A stretch of DNA of 22,665 nt from NCBI GenBank assembly GCA_900545755.1, contig URAG01000035.1, positions 1 to 22,665 of the forward strand, read 5' to 3'. The DNA comes from an uncultured Cloacibacillus sp. GTDB taxonomy: Bacteria; Synergistota; Synergistia; Synergistales; Synergistaceae. Positions 1 through 7,014 of this stretch are shown here, piece after piece. The position numbers and the translations under genes are program-made. Within the stretch, counting starts at the first letter, position 1, and each line of letters starts with the position of its first letter. Below the pieces are notes generated by a model, which was not told where the DNA came from, searched no databases, and was given only the letters and a program-made list of their open reading frames with translations.

Positions 1-108
1 GAGCTGGACGATGGGCTGAAGCCTATAAAGCATTACTACCTTGGGGACGCCGAGGCTATAGCGGCGGCGCAGGCGGCTGTCGCCAACCAGGGCAAGGCAA
101 AACAGTAA
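1..108 (+). CDS. gpmA: 2,3-bisphosphoglycerate-dependent phosphoglycerate mutase, C-terminal fragment
   Basis: Only the last 35 residues are in the window, in frame 1, ending at TAA 106-108. They read [16 protein letters not shown] followed by an Ala-rich tail ending VANQGKAKQ. From memory this closely matches the C-terminus of E. coli GpmA (K-P-L-K-R-Y-Y-L-G-N, then A-V-A-N-Q-G-K-A-K). The enzyme interconverts 3- and 2-phosphoglycerate in cytosolic glycolysis and gluconeogenesis. The catalytic His residues lie upstream of the window and cannot be checked. A strong intrinsic terminator follows 31 bases later, so this gene ends its transcription unit. The assignment rests on the tail alone but that tail is distinctive. 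Confidence 0.85.
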   Translation, partial: ELDDGLKPIKHYYLGDAEAIAAAQAAVANQGKAKQ

Positions 109-139
109 CACGCGCACACAAACAGCGCTAAACGCACGG

Positions 140-173
140 CGCGCCTTTCCTATAACGGAAGGGCGCGTTTTTT
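140..173 (+). terminator. Rho-independent terminator of gpmA
   Basis: An 11-bp stem pairs 140-150 with 157-167, with one G-T wobble and a 6-base loop. It is followed at once by a run of six T at 168-173. It closes the gpmA transcript and insulates it from the convergent radical SAM gene. Confidence 0.9.
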
Positions 174-253
174 ATTGCGGCTCCGCAAGGCAGTTTATAT
201 ATTGCTTGGACGTCAATTCGTTGTCATTAGCGCGCGGCGTATCGCTCGAAAAG

Positions 254-1591
254 TCAATCCGCCGCGTGCGGCTGCGTCCGGCGCTTCGTCATGTCCTTGA
301 GTTCCTGAAGCTCTTCCGGCGTTATGTCTTTCGAAAAATAGGAGCAGTAGACTGAGTTGTTTTGAAGCAGCGGCTCCGTGCGCAGCGCGGGGAGCTTTAG
401 CGCCGCGGCATCGAAGAGCGGCGTTCCCGGTATCGGGGAGAACTCAGCAAGTTTCGGCACTCCGCCATTGTCCCATACGAAGTTTATCGTTTCCTTCACC
501 GATTTTATGTCTTGTCCAGGAAGTCCCGCGAGGACGTAGGTTTCACAGTCCTCTGGCGCGTAGCCGGCGGCGCGGAGGTTCTTTACGGCGGATGCGTATT
601 CCTCGCGCGCGACCTTGCCGGAGCTTTCGTGCGCGATTTTTGGGTCGACGCTTTCGAGCGAGAGGCGTATCGTCCTGAAATTGCTTTCGGCGAGCGTCAG
701 CGCGCATCGTTCGTCGATCTGGCGCACGTGGAGCCCGTTCGGAGTGTGTAGGCGCAGCGCGCAGCCGTACCGCGCCGTCAGTTCGCGGCAGAGCGGATAG
801 AAAAATTCATTTTTTCCGAGCAGCAGCGCGTCGTCGTAAAAGGCGACGTCGCGCGCGCCGAGCGCCGCCTGATAATCTATCTCAGCAAGCGCTTCGGCGA
901 GAGGGCGGCGACGGTAGCGCGGCCATAAAATTCCCGATGCGCAGTAGCCGCACGAGAAGGGGCAGCCGAAAGAAGTCATAGAGACGCCGTAATTGATCGC
1001 ACCGTATAAATCCATCGCCGGGTACGGCGCGGCTGGCTCTGCGCGTCCGCGCACGACGTAATCAGCGCCGAGGCGCGAGGCGTGCCCAGGACAGAGCGAA
1101 GCGTAAACGCCGCCGAGCACTATCGCGCTCTGCGGGAATATTTCGCGCAGCAGCTCTATAATCCACTTCACACCCAAATACCAATAGGTCATCACGGAGG
1201 TTACGAGTATAACGTCGGGCGCTTCCATTAGCGCGAGCTTCGCGGCGATTTCCACGCGTGCGGGGCCGAAGTGGAAGTACCTGCGGCGCACGGCGGCGTA
1301 TTGGGCTGGCTTTTCTATCTCGAGCTTCGCGGTGTTCTGCCGCCCGTAGGTTTTCAGCCCCGAGCGCGCCTCCCATACGCAGTCGAGAAGTGCGACAGAG
1401 TTTTCCGCTCGCAGGCTCTGGAGTAAGTAGAGCAAGCCGAGCGGCTTCGACCACAAATCCATGAAGGCGAAGTCGCGAACCGGAGGATTGATGCCGAGGA
1501 CGCGCGCGCCGCGCAGAGCGAGTATATCTTCCTGCGTAACGAAGGCTGAGGGCGCGTCCGCTGATTTATCGGTTCTGACATAAAATTTCAT
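254..1591 (-). CDS. Radical SAM protein with cobalamin-binding-like N-terminal domain
   Basis: The product is 445 residues. Residues about 30-180 look like a B12-binding-type Rossmann region, with V-L-G-I-N-P-P near the start and I-V-L-G-G-V-Y-A-S near 157-165. The radical SAM core follows, with the cluster motif C-x3-C-x2-C at C210, C214 and C217 (F-G-C-P-F-S-C-G-Y-C). Later motifs L-S-L-E-S and G-L-P-G-Q are typical of the B12-radical SAM methyltransferase/cyclase superfamily. A purine-rich GGGAGA lies before the ATG at 1589-1591. The gene stands alone, convergent with gpmA and divergent from the GntR regulator. Family membership is clear, but substrate and reaction (methylation, cyclisation or other) cannot be assigned. 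No downstream terminator is obvious. Confidence 0.85.
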   Translation of the reverse strand: MKFYVRTDKSADAPSAFVTQEDILALRGARVLGINPPVRDFAFMDLWSKPLGLLYLLQSLRAENSVALLDCVWEARSGLKTYGRQNTAKLEIEKPAQYAAVRRRYFHFGPARVEIAAKLALMEAPDVILVTSVMTYWYLGVKWIIELLREIFPQSAIVLGGVYASLCPGHASRLGADYVVRGRAEPAAPYPAMDLYGAINYGVSMTSFGCPFSCGYCASGILWPRYRRRPLAEALAEIDYQAALGARDVAFYDDALLLGKNEFFYPLCRELTARYGCALRLHTPNGLHVRQIDERCALTLAESNFRTIRLSLESVDPKIAHESSGKVAREEYASAVKNLRAAGYAPEDCETYVLAGLPGQDIKSVKETINFVWDNGGVPKLAEFSPIPGTPLFDAAALKLPALRTEPLLQNNSVYCSYFSKDITPEELQELKDMTKRRTQPHAAD

Positions 1592-1881
1592 AGATATCTC
1601 CCGTTCCCTCTTCTGTAATCAAACATCGCCCGCGGCACTGCGCGCGCTGCCGCTCCATACTACACCGCGCGCGCCGCTAAATCCAGCGCCCGCGCGCAAA
1701 ATCGCGAAACACATGCAGAAATTAAGACTGGTCTGACAATATGTGAAAAAATATACATTAGCGCGGCACATAATCCTCGCGCTTCACAGCGGTGTGCGGC
1801 ATGGCGCAAAATTTTTTATCCAAGCATGATAAAACCGGTAATAGCGCAAATATACAGCATATTCACAAATCCTAAGATTCA

Positions 1882-1897
1882 TTATTCACGTGAAACA
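1882..1897. promoter_or_regulatory. parS-like ParB/Spo0J binding site (14/16 match)
   Basis: The 16-mer TTATTCACGTGAAACA matches the well-known parS consensus TGTTTCACGTGAAACA at 14 of 16 positions. The CACGTG core and whole right arm are perfect, and both mismatches are in the left arm. Such sites bind ParB and seed chromosome-segregation complexes, usually near the origin. Whether this degenerate copy binds ParB is unknown, and no parA, parB or origin gene is in the window. Confidence 0.4.
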
Positions 1898-1936
1898 TCG
1901 TTGAATTTTTGGATAATTTAGAGTTTTAATAATCGC

Positions 1937-1967
1937 TTGTCAAGCCGCTTGTAAAGTAGTATATAGT
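1937..1967 (+). promoter_or_regulatory. Candidate sigma-70 promoter of the GntR-to-citF operon
   Basis: TTGTCA at 1937-1942 and TATAGT at 1962-1967 are separated by a long 19-base spacer. It is the best promoter-like pair upstream of the GntR gene, and transcription would start at or just before the inverted repeat at 1970-1984. The spacing is suboptimal, so this is tentative. Confidence 0.4.
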
Positions 1968-1969
1968 AG

Positions 1970-1984
1970 ACTGGGCAACCCAGT
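1970..1984. promoter_or_regulatory. Inverted repeat, candidate GntR operator
   Basis: The sequence ACTGGG-CAA-CCCAGT has perfect 6-bp arms around 3 bases. It lies between the presumed -10 box and the ribosome-binding site, where a bound dimer would block transcription. FadR/GntR dimers bind short dyads of this size, so autoregulation by the adjacent gene is a reasonable inference. No second copy was seen in the window. Confidence 0.45.
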
Positions 1985-2001
1985 TAGGAGGTTTGTTCAC
2001 A

Positions 2002-2703
2002 ATGATAGAATCGCCGGTTTCAAAGACTGCGAGAATATATGAAAAAGTAGTGGAAAAGCTGAAAGAGGAAATCGCAGACGGACGCCTGCTGCCTGGCGAC
2101 CCGCTGCCCTCCGAGCGTCAGCTTATGGAGACCTTCGGCGTGAGCCGCAGCTCGCTGCGCGAGGCGTTCCGCGTTATGGAGCTGCTCGGCCTCATAGAGT
2201 CGATAGCCGGCAAGGGGCGTTTCGTGCGCCAGCCGCGCGAGATATCCGAGGACCGGAAGCGCGGCATCCAGCTCGAAGACTCGGCCATCCTCGAACTTAT
2301 GGAGGCGCGGCGCATCCTCGACCCGGCGATCGCGGGCGAGAGCGCGATGCGCGCGACCCCGTCGGACCTCATGCGGCTGCTGCGCGTAATCACGGCGACG
2401 GAGGAGCACTTGGCGCTGCCGCGCGACCGCGCGCAGGCAGACTTCGACTTCCATCTCGTGCTCGCTGAGGCGACGCACAACTTCGTATTCGTCAACATCA
2501 CACGCATGAATTTCGACCTCATTCTCGCAACGCACGACAGGATTTACAACCTGCTCGACGACAAGGGCGCGTTTCTCAACGAGCACCGCGAGATGTACGA
2601 CGCGATACTCGACCACGACGCGGAGAAGGCTCGGGAGGCTGCGTCGCGCCACATAGACAGGATTTACCGCACGCTGCACAGGGGCATCGCGGCGGGCGAA
2701 TGA
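2002..2703 (+). CDS. FadR-subfamily GntR transcriptional regulator
   Basis: I use the ATG at 2002 because AGGAGG at 1986-1991 is correctly spaced for it. A TTG at 1993 directly abuts that site and is unlikely. The product is 233 residues. The N-terminal 75 form the GntR winged helix, with the signature L-P-S-E-R-Q-L-M-E-T-F-G-V-S-R-S-S-L-R-E-A-F-R followed by a wing ending G-K-G-R-F-V. The rest is an all-helical FCD ligand-binding domain, with the F-H-x3-A-E-A-T-H-N segment supplying likely metal and ligand residues. It is the first gene of the dehydratase/citrate-lyase operon and probably senses an organic acid of that pathway. The family is certain; the effector is inferred. Confidence 0.9.
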   Translation: MIESPVSKTARIYEKVVEKLKEEIADGRLLPGDPLPSERQLMETFGVSRSSLREAFRVMELLGLIESIAGKGRFVRQPREISEDRKRGIQLEDSAILELMEARRILDPAIAGESAMRATPSDLMRLLRVITATEEHLALPRDRAQADFDFHLVLAEATHNFVFVNITRMNFDLILATHDRIYNLLDDKGAFLNEHREMYDAILDHDAEKAREAASRHIDRIYRTLHRGIAAGE

Positions 2704-2742
2704 AATAAAAAAATAAAAGAGACTGCGCGGGAGGATGAAACG

Positions 2743-3303
2743 ATGAAAGAGAAAATCAGGGAGCTGTTCCCGGAAATCGAATGGATTCATGACGAAGAGA
2801 TGCGCGACAAGGTCGTCGCGGCTATCAAGGACGCGCTGAAAGCCGGCGGCTGGGAGCCGGAGGATATGGGGAAGATTCCGTTTACTCTTCTTATTCCGAA
2901 CTGCCCGTTCAGCTACCTCGATCATGTGCGCGGCGTGACGCGCATAGCTAAGCTCGCTATGGACGAGTTCAACGCCATTTATGCGGCGAAGGACGAGAAA
3001 TTCAAAATGGACAACGACCTGCTCGTCGCGGGAGCTCTTCTGCACGACGTCGGCAAGCTGGTCGAGTACGAGAAGAACGGCGCCGGCGAGACTGTGAAGT
3101 CGCGCTGCGGAAAGAATCTGCGCCATCCGTTCTCCGGTACGGTCATCGCGCTGCGCAACGGCCTGCCAGACGAGGTGGGGCACATCATTGCGAACCACGC
3201 GCATGAGGGCGACGGCACGCTGCGCAGCCCCGAGGCCGTCGTCGTAAACAAGGCGGACTTCATCAACTTCGAGTCGATAAAGTCGTTCCTCGGTATGAAA
3301 TAG
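2743..3303 (+). CDS. HD-domain metal-dependent phosphohydrolase-like protein
   Basis: The product is 186 residues and starts at ATG 2743 after GGGAGG at 2729-2734. It has the HD-domain pattern: H61 in D-H-V-R-G, the paired H101-D102 in L-L-H-D-V-G-K, further His at 128, 147, 152 and 154, and the closing Asp at 172 in N-K-A-D. These residues would bind one or two metal ions. HD proteins usually hydrolyse phosphate esters or nucleotides, but no extra domain here narrows the substrate. Its place 39 bases after the regulator and 37 before the first dehydratase subunit ties it to the operon. A role in signalling, in repair of a damaged intermediate or in cofactor turnover would be a guess. Confidence 0.85.
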   Translation: MKEKIRELFPEIEWIHDEEMRDKVVAAIKDALKAGGWEPEDMGKIPFTLLIPNCPFSYLDHVRGVTRIAKLAMDEFNAIYAAKDEKFKMDNDLLVAGALLHDVGKLVEYEKNGAGETVKSRCGKNLRHPFSGTVIALRNGLPDEVGHIIANHAHEGDGTLRSPEAVVVNKADFINFESIKSFLGMK

Positions 3304-3340
3304 AAAATTTCGGACGAGCCTGCGAAAGGGGATTTTTTCA

Positions 3341-4621
3341 ATGGGCAAGACATCGATAATGAAAATCATGGAGCGCGCATCGGGCCATCCCGTGAAGGTC
3401 GGAGACCGCGTCTGGTGCAAAATCGACTGGGCGACTTGCCGCGACTTCGGCGGCGCGAACGTCGTGCTCCAGTTTGAAAAAGAGATGGGCAAGGAAGCGA
3501 AGGTCTGGGATCCCGACAAGCTCGCCTTCACCTTCGACCTTCAGGCTCCGGCGCACTCCGAGAAGGTAGCCACGAACCAGAAGATAATCCGCGAGTTCTG
3601 CAAGCGCCAGGGCGTCACGCGCCTCTTCGACATAAACCACGGAATAGGTCAGCACGTCATGCTCGAAGCCGGAATGATCAAGCCCGGCGACGTCGTACTC
3701 GGCACCGACAGCCATATGAACCTGCTCGGCGCGGTCGGGGCGTTTGCGACCGGCGTCGGCAACTCCGACATCGCAGCCTCGTACATCGCTGGCGTCAACT
3801 GGTTCCGCGTCCCCGAAACGATGAAAATCGAAGTGACCGGCAAGTTCGCGAAGGGCGTCTGCATGAGAGACCTTCTGACTAAGATCGTCGGCGACTTGGG
3901 CGCCGGCGGCATGGACTTCCTCGCAGTCGAATTTACCGGCGACACGATAGAGAACGCGACGCTCGCCGAACGTATCACGCTCTGCTCGATGGTCACCGAA
4001 ATGAGCGGCAAGGTTCCTCTCATCATGCCGAACGGCGAAGTGCTCAAGTGGCTCGTCGAACGTGCCGGACCGGAAGTTGCGAAGCTCGCCGAAGAGCTCA
4101 AGGCCGATCCGGACGCCGAATACTGCCGCGTGCTGCATTACGACGTGAACGAGCTTGAGCCGATGGCCTCCTGCCCCGACGCGCCGGACAACGTGAAGCC
4201 GGTGCGCGAAATAGCCGGTACGCACGTCGACCAGGTGCATATAGGCTCATGCTCGAACGGACGCTACGAGGACATAAAGGCGGCGCACGACGTCCTGATG
4301 GCGGGCGGCGGCAAGGTCAGCCCGACGGTGCGCACGATAATCACCCCGTCGACGACCGAAGTCCAGCTGCGCTGCGTCGAAGAGGGCATGGCGGCAGATT
4401 TCCTGAAGGCCGGAATAGTCTTCACAAACCCGACCTGTTCGCTCTGCACCGCGGAGCACTACGGTGCAATGCCGTCGGGCGACGTCGGCTGCTCGACGAC
4501 GAACCGCAACTTCATCGGCAAAGTCGGCAAGGGAAGCCACACGTACCTTATGAGCCCGATGACGGCGATGGCGACGGCGGTCAAAGGCTGCATCACCGAC
4601 CCGAGAGAGATACTCAAGTAG
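3341..4621 (+). CDS. Aconitase/isopropylmalate-isomerase-family dehydratase, large subunit 1
   Basis: The product is 426 residues, close to the ~420 usual for stand-alone LeuC/HacA-type large subunits. It keeps the three [4Fe-4S] ligands: C304 in I-G-S-C-S-N-G-R and C366 and C369 in N-P-T-C-S-L-C. The substrate-site D-S-H is at 123-125. The N-terminal segment reads D-W-A-T-C-R-D-F-G-G-A-N, where most LeuC proteins, and the second copy downstream, have D-W-x-M-S-H-D-N. After D-S-H it has M-N-L-L-G instead of T-C-T-Y-G. These changes suggest a substrate other than isopropylmalate. With the small subunit next door it should catalyse a stereospecific hydro-lyase or isomerase reaction on a malate- or citrate-like acid. 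Candidates include citrate, homocitrate and 2,3-dimethylmalate; none can be chosen from sequence. Confidence 0.88.
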   Translation: MGKTSIMKIMERASGHPVKVGDRVWCKIDWATCRDFGGANVVLQFEKEMGKEAKVWDPDKLAFTFDLQAPAHSEKVATNQKIIREFCKRQGVTRLFDINHGIGQHVMLEAGMIKPGDVVLGTDSHMNLLGAVGAFATGVGNSDIAASYIAGVNWFRVPETMKIEVTGKFAKGVCMRDLLTKIVGDLGAGGMDFLAVEFTGDTIENATLAERITLCSMVTEMSGKVPLIMPNGEVLKWLVERAGPEVAKLAEELKADPDAEYCRVLHYDVNELEPMASCPDAPDNVKPVREIAGTHVDQVHIGSCSNGRYEDIKAAHDVLMAGGGKVSPTVRTIITPSTTEVQLRCVEEGMAADFLKAGIVFTNPTCSLCTAEHYGAMPSGDVGCSTTNRNFIGKVGKGSHTYLMSPMTAMATAVKGCITDPREILK

Positions 4622-4636
4622 AGGAGGAAGAGCGCT

Positions 4637-5164
4637 ATGGGCGAAATTCTCAAAGGCAGAGCGTGGGTGTTCAGCGACGACGTTGATACCGACCTCATCT
4701 ATCACAATAAATATCTTGCAGAAACTGACCCGAAGAATATGCCGCAGTACGCTTTCGAGTACTATCCCGGCAAGGAAAACTTCGCGAAGGAAGTGAAGCC
4801 CGGCGACTTCGTCGTCGCCGGCAAGAACTTCGGCTGCGGCTCCAGCCGCGAGCACGCCGTCTACTGTATCGAGTACGCGGGCGTCCCCTGCGTCCTCGCC
4901 GAGACGTGCAGCCGCATCTATTACAGAAACGCGATAAACAACGGCTACCCCGTGCTCTTCGTCAAGGGACTCTCAGACGCGATAAAGGCCGGGAAAATCA
5001 AGGACGGAGACCAGCTTGAAGTCGAACTCTCGACCGGAACGATAAAGGACGCAACGAACGGCGAGACCTTCCACGGAGACGCCGTGAGCGACCTCGAAAA
5101 CGACATAATGAAAGCGGGCGGCCTCATGAACTACATGAAGGCCAAGGTAGCGGCGGAGAAATAG
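4637..5164 (+). CDS. Aconitase/isopropylmalate-isomerase-family dehydratase, small subunit 1
   Basis: The product is 175 residues, a typical LeuD-type swivelling domain. It shows D-D-V-D-T-D-L-I at 14-21 and the family hallmark G-C-G-S-S-R-E-H-A, which carries the catalytic Ser. In related enzymes the short loop after the D-T-D motif reads substrate length (YLRT in methanogen homoaconitase, as I recall). Here it is K-Y-L-A-E-T-D-P, different from that and from the second small subunit (K-Y-T-Y-T). Fifteen bases separate it from large subunit 1, with AGGAGG before the ATG, so the two are co-translated partners. The predicted site is cytosolic. Substrate is unresolved. Confidence 0.88.
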   Translation: MGEILKGRAWVFSDDVDTDLIYHNKYLAETDPKNMPQYAFEYYPGKENFAKEVKPGDFVVAGKNFGCGSSREHAVYCIEYAGVPCVLAETCSRIYYRNAINNGYPVLFVKGLSDAIKAGKIKDGDQLEVELSTGTIKDATNGETFHGDAVSDLENDIMKAGGLMNYMKAKVAAEK

Positions 5165-5188
5165 CCGCGCTGAAGGAGGATACCAAAA

Positions 5189-6445
5189 ATGGGGAAGACA
5201 TTCGCTGAAAAGGTCCTCGGCAGAGCCGCGGGATATGAAGTGACTGCGAACCAGGTCGTTACTGTTGAACCGGACTGGTGCATGAGCCACGACAACGGCG
5301 CTCCGATTGCAAGAACCTTTAAGAAAATCGGCGTCGAGCATGTTAAGTATCCAGAGCGTATATGCTTCATACTCGACCACGCAGTCCCCGCTCCTTCGAG
5401 CGACCACGCGGTCAACCACAAAGAAGTGCGCATGTTCGTAGCGGAGCAGGGCATTCCGAACTTCTACGACGTGAAGAGCGAAGGCGGCGTCTGCCACCAG
5501 AAGATGTGCGAAGAGGGCTACGCACTCCCCGGTCTTGTGATGGTCGGCAGCGACAGCCATACATGAACCTATGGGGCTTACGGAGCCTTCTCGACCGGGA
5601 TCGGACGCAGCGAGATGGCTGCGGTCTGGGCGACCGGCAAAATCTGGTTCAAGGTGCCGGAAAGCATGAAGGTCGTCGTCACCGGCAAATTCAAGCCAGG
5701 CGTCTCTGCGAAGGACTTCATCCTTAAATTCATCGGAGACGTGCGCGCCGACGGAGCCGATTACATGAGCGTTGAGTTCCACGGCGAAGGCATCGATAAC
5801 ATGAGCATAGCCGAGCGCATGACTCTATGCAACATGGGCATCGAGTTCGGCGCGAAGAACGCTGTCTGCAAACCGGACCAGAAGGTGCTCGACGCGATAA
5901 AAGGCAAAGAAAAGTGCGACCGCTGGGAGTGTATCTGGGCAGACGAAGACGCTGTCTATGCAAAAGAATTCCATTATGATCTCGGCGACATCGAGCCGGG
6001 CGTTGCGAAGCCGCACAAAGTCGACAACTATGCTCCTATCGAAGAGGTCAAGGGTACTAAGATACATGAAGCGTTCCTCGGTTCCTGCACGAATGGACGT
6101 ATCGAAGACCTGCGCCTCGCCGCTGGAATCCTCAAGGGGAAGAAAGTCGCCGTCCGCACGGTCGTCATACCGGCTTCGTGGATAGTCTACCGTCAGGCAA
6201 TGAAGGAAGGACTTTTCGACATCTTCCTCGACGCGGGATGCGTAATATGTAACCCAGGCTGCGGCCCCTGCATGGGCAACCACGAAGGAATACTCGCCCC
6301 TGGTGAAACGGCGATAAGCACTGCGAACAGAAACTTCAAAGGACGTATGGGAGACAAGGAAAGCTTCATCTACCTCGCCAGCCCGATGACCGTCGCGGCT
6401 TCGGCGATAAAGGGCGAAATAGCTGACCCGAGGGAGGCGCTTTAA
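5189..6445 (+). CDS. Aconitase/isopropylmalate-isomerase-family dehydratase, large subunit 2, with in-frame TGA (predicted selenoprotein)
   Basis: If the TGA at 5564-5566 is read through, this is a 418-residue protein with no frame change, starting at ATG 5189 after AAGGAGG. Before the TGA lie D-W-C-M-S-H-D-N at 29-36 and G-S-D-S-H-T at 120-125. After it come T-Y-G-A-Y-G-A-F-S-T-G-I-G, then C300 in G-S-C-T-N-G-R and C358 and C361 in P-G-C-G-P-C-M, the three cluster ligands. LeuC and homoaconitase relatives carry Cys at residue 126 (D-S-H-T-C-T-Y-G), so TGA sits on a conserved Cys. Ordinary decoding would give a 125-residue product without cluster ligands. Selenocysteine is my preferred reading; a nonsense mutation or base-call error is possible. 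The partner is the small subunit one base downstream. Substrate is unknown. Confidence 0.8.
5564..5566 (+). other. In-frame TGA, predicted selenocysteine codon (residue 126)
   Basis: This TGA follows the codons for G-S-D-S-H-T and precedes those for T-Y-G-A-Y-G-A. It replaces the Cys of the family motif D-S-H-T-C-T-Y-G. The frame is unchanged on both sides, so no indel is needed to explain it. TGA terminates other genes in the window, for example the GntR gene at 2703, so a genome-wide recoding of TGA to Trp is unlikely. Confidence 0.65.
5589..5615 (+). promoter_or_regulatory. Candidate bacterial SECIS stem-loop
   Basis: A lower stem pairs 5589-5593 with 5611-5615 (TCTCG with CGAGA). An upper stem pairs 5595-5597 with 5602-5604 (CCG with CGG) and is capped by the tetraloop GGAT at 5598-5601. 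The loop starts 31 bases after the TGA and has G in its first two positions. As I recall the bacterial SECIS model, it wants 16-37 bases of spacing and a G in one of those positions, so both are met. The internal loop is asymmetric, and folding was done by eye. Confidence 0.5.
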
Positions 6446-6446
6446 T

Positions 6447-6941
6447 ATGTCGGTAAAAGGCAAAGTCTGGAAATACGGAGACGACGTCAACACAGACGTA
6501 ATATTCCCTGGAAAATATACATACACCATCAAGGAACGTTCCGAGATGGCGAAGGTCGCCTGCGAGGATCTCGATCCTGAATTCACTAAGAACGCGAAGG
6601 CCGGAGATATCATCGTCGGCGGAAAGAACTGGGGCTGCGGTTCAAGCCGCGAGCAGGCGGTCAGCTGCCTTAAGGAGCGCGGAATCGCCGCAATAATAGC
6701 AAAGAGTTTCGCGCGTATATACTATCGTAACTGCTTCAACGAAGGGCTTCCCATCATCATCTGCCCCGACGCAGTGGACGCGATACAGGCCGGCGATGAA
6801 GTCGAAGTCGACTTCAAGCGCGGCGTCATCATCGCGAACGGCAAGGAATACCCATTCCCGCCCTATCCCGAGTTCGTACAGGGGCTGATCAACGACGGCG
6901 GGCTCATACCGCATGTGAAGAAAGAGCTCGGCTTGGCGTAG
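6447..6941 (+). CDS. Aconitase/isopropylmalate-isomerase-family dehydratase, small subunit 2
   Basis: The product is 164 residues, the normal size for LeuD-type small subunits. It has D-D-V-N-T-D-V-I-F-P-G-K-Y near 11-23 and the hallmark G-C-G-S-S-R-E-Q-A, followed by K-S-F-A-R-I-Y-Y-R-N-C-F-N-E-G-L-P. The substrate-length loop after P-G reads K-Y-T-Y-T, unlike the first small subunit. The ATG is one base after the stop of large subunit 2, with a GGGAGG-type site inside the end of that gene. Such tight coupling implies that full-length large subunit 2 must still be made, because a translation stop 880 bases upstream would be expected to reduce expression here. It forms the cap of the active site. 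Substrate is unresolved. Confidence 0.88.
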   Translation: MSVKGKVWKYGDDVNTDVIFPGKYTYTIKERSEMAKVACEDLDPEFTKNAKAGDIIVGGKNWGCGSSREQAVSCLKERGIAAIIAKSFARIYYRNCFNEGLPIIICPDAVDAIQAGDEVEVDFKRGVIIANGKEYPFPPYPEFVQGLINDGGLIPHVKKELGLA

Positions 6942-6954
6942 AAAAGGCAGCGGC

Positions 6955-6983
6955 GCGCGCCGCCGGTACAGACGGCGCGCTTT
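6955..6983 (+). terminator. GC-rich intra-operon hairpin, weak terminator or mRNA-processing stem
   Basis: An 8-bp all-GC stem pairs 6955-6962 with 6973-6980 around a 10-base loop and is followed only by TTT then A. It lies between small subunit 2 and the dehydrogenase gene. The short T tract suggests partial termination or 3'-end protection of the upstream mRNA, not a full stop. Confidence 0.4.
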
Positions 6984-7014
6984 AGAAAAACATAAAAATG
7001 CAGGAGGAACAGAG

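Larger units (their letters stand above)
1592..2001. other. Intergenic region between divergent radical SAM and GntR genes
   Basis: About 410 bases without a credible gene. The first 90 are GC-rich, and from about 1720 it becomes AT-rich and promoter-like. It holds a parS-like palindrome at 1882-1897, a candidate sigma-70 promoter at 1937-1967, a short inverted repeat at 1970-1984 and the ribosome-binding site of the GntR gene at 1986-1991. No clear promoter for the minus-strand radical SAM gene was identified. Confidence 0.6.

Noticed and set aside
2020..3531. Long 503-codon open frame on the minus strand opposite the GntR and HD genes
   Set aside because: The sense strand carries two clear protein families. 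The antisense frame shows no recognisable motifs and is a side effect of GC-rich codon use.
3338..4240. 300-codon minus-strand open frame opposite large subunit 1
   Set aside because: His-, Asp- and Arg-rich sequence with no domain pattern, lying fully within a well-supported gene.
5189..5566. Reading the second large subunit as two genes or as a frameshifted pseudogene
   Set aside because: Both halves are in the same frame with no missing or extra base. The junction reconstructs an unbroken family motif, and the downstream half has no start signal of its own at 5615.
5564..5566. TGA read as tryptophan through a changed genetic code
   Set aside because: TGA ends several normal genes in the window, and Trp does not fit the family position, which is Cys.
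5575..5587. Hairpin GGCT/AGCC with loop TACGG as the SECIS element
   Set aside because: Its loop starts only 12 bases after TGA, below the spacing I recall for bacterial SECIS, and its first two loop bases lack G. The stem-loop at 5589-5615 fits better.
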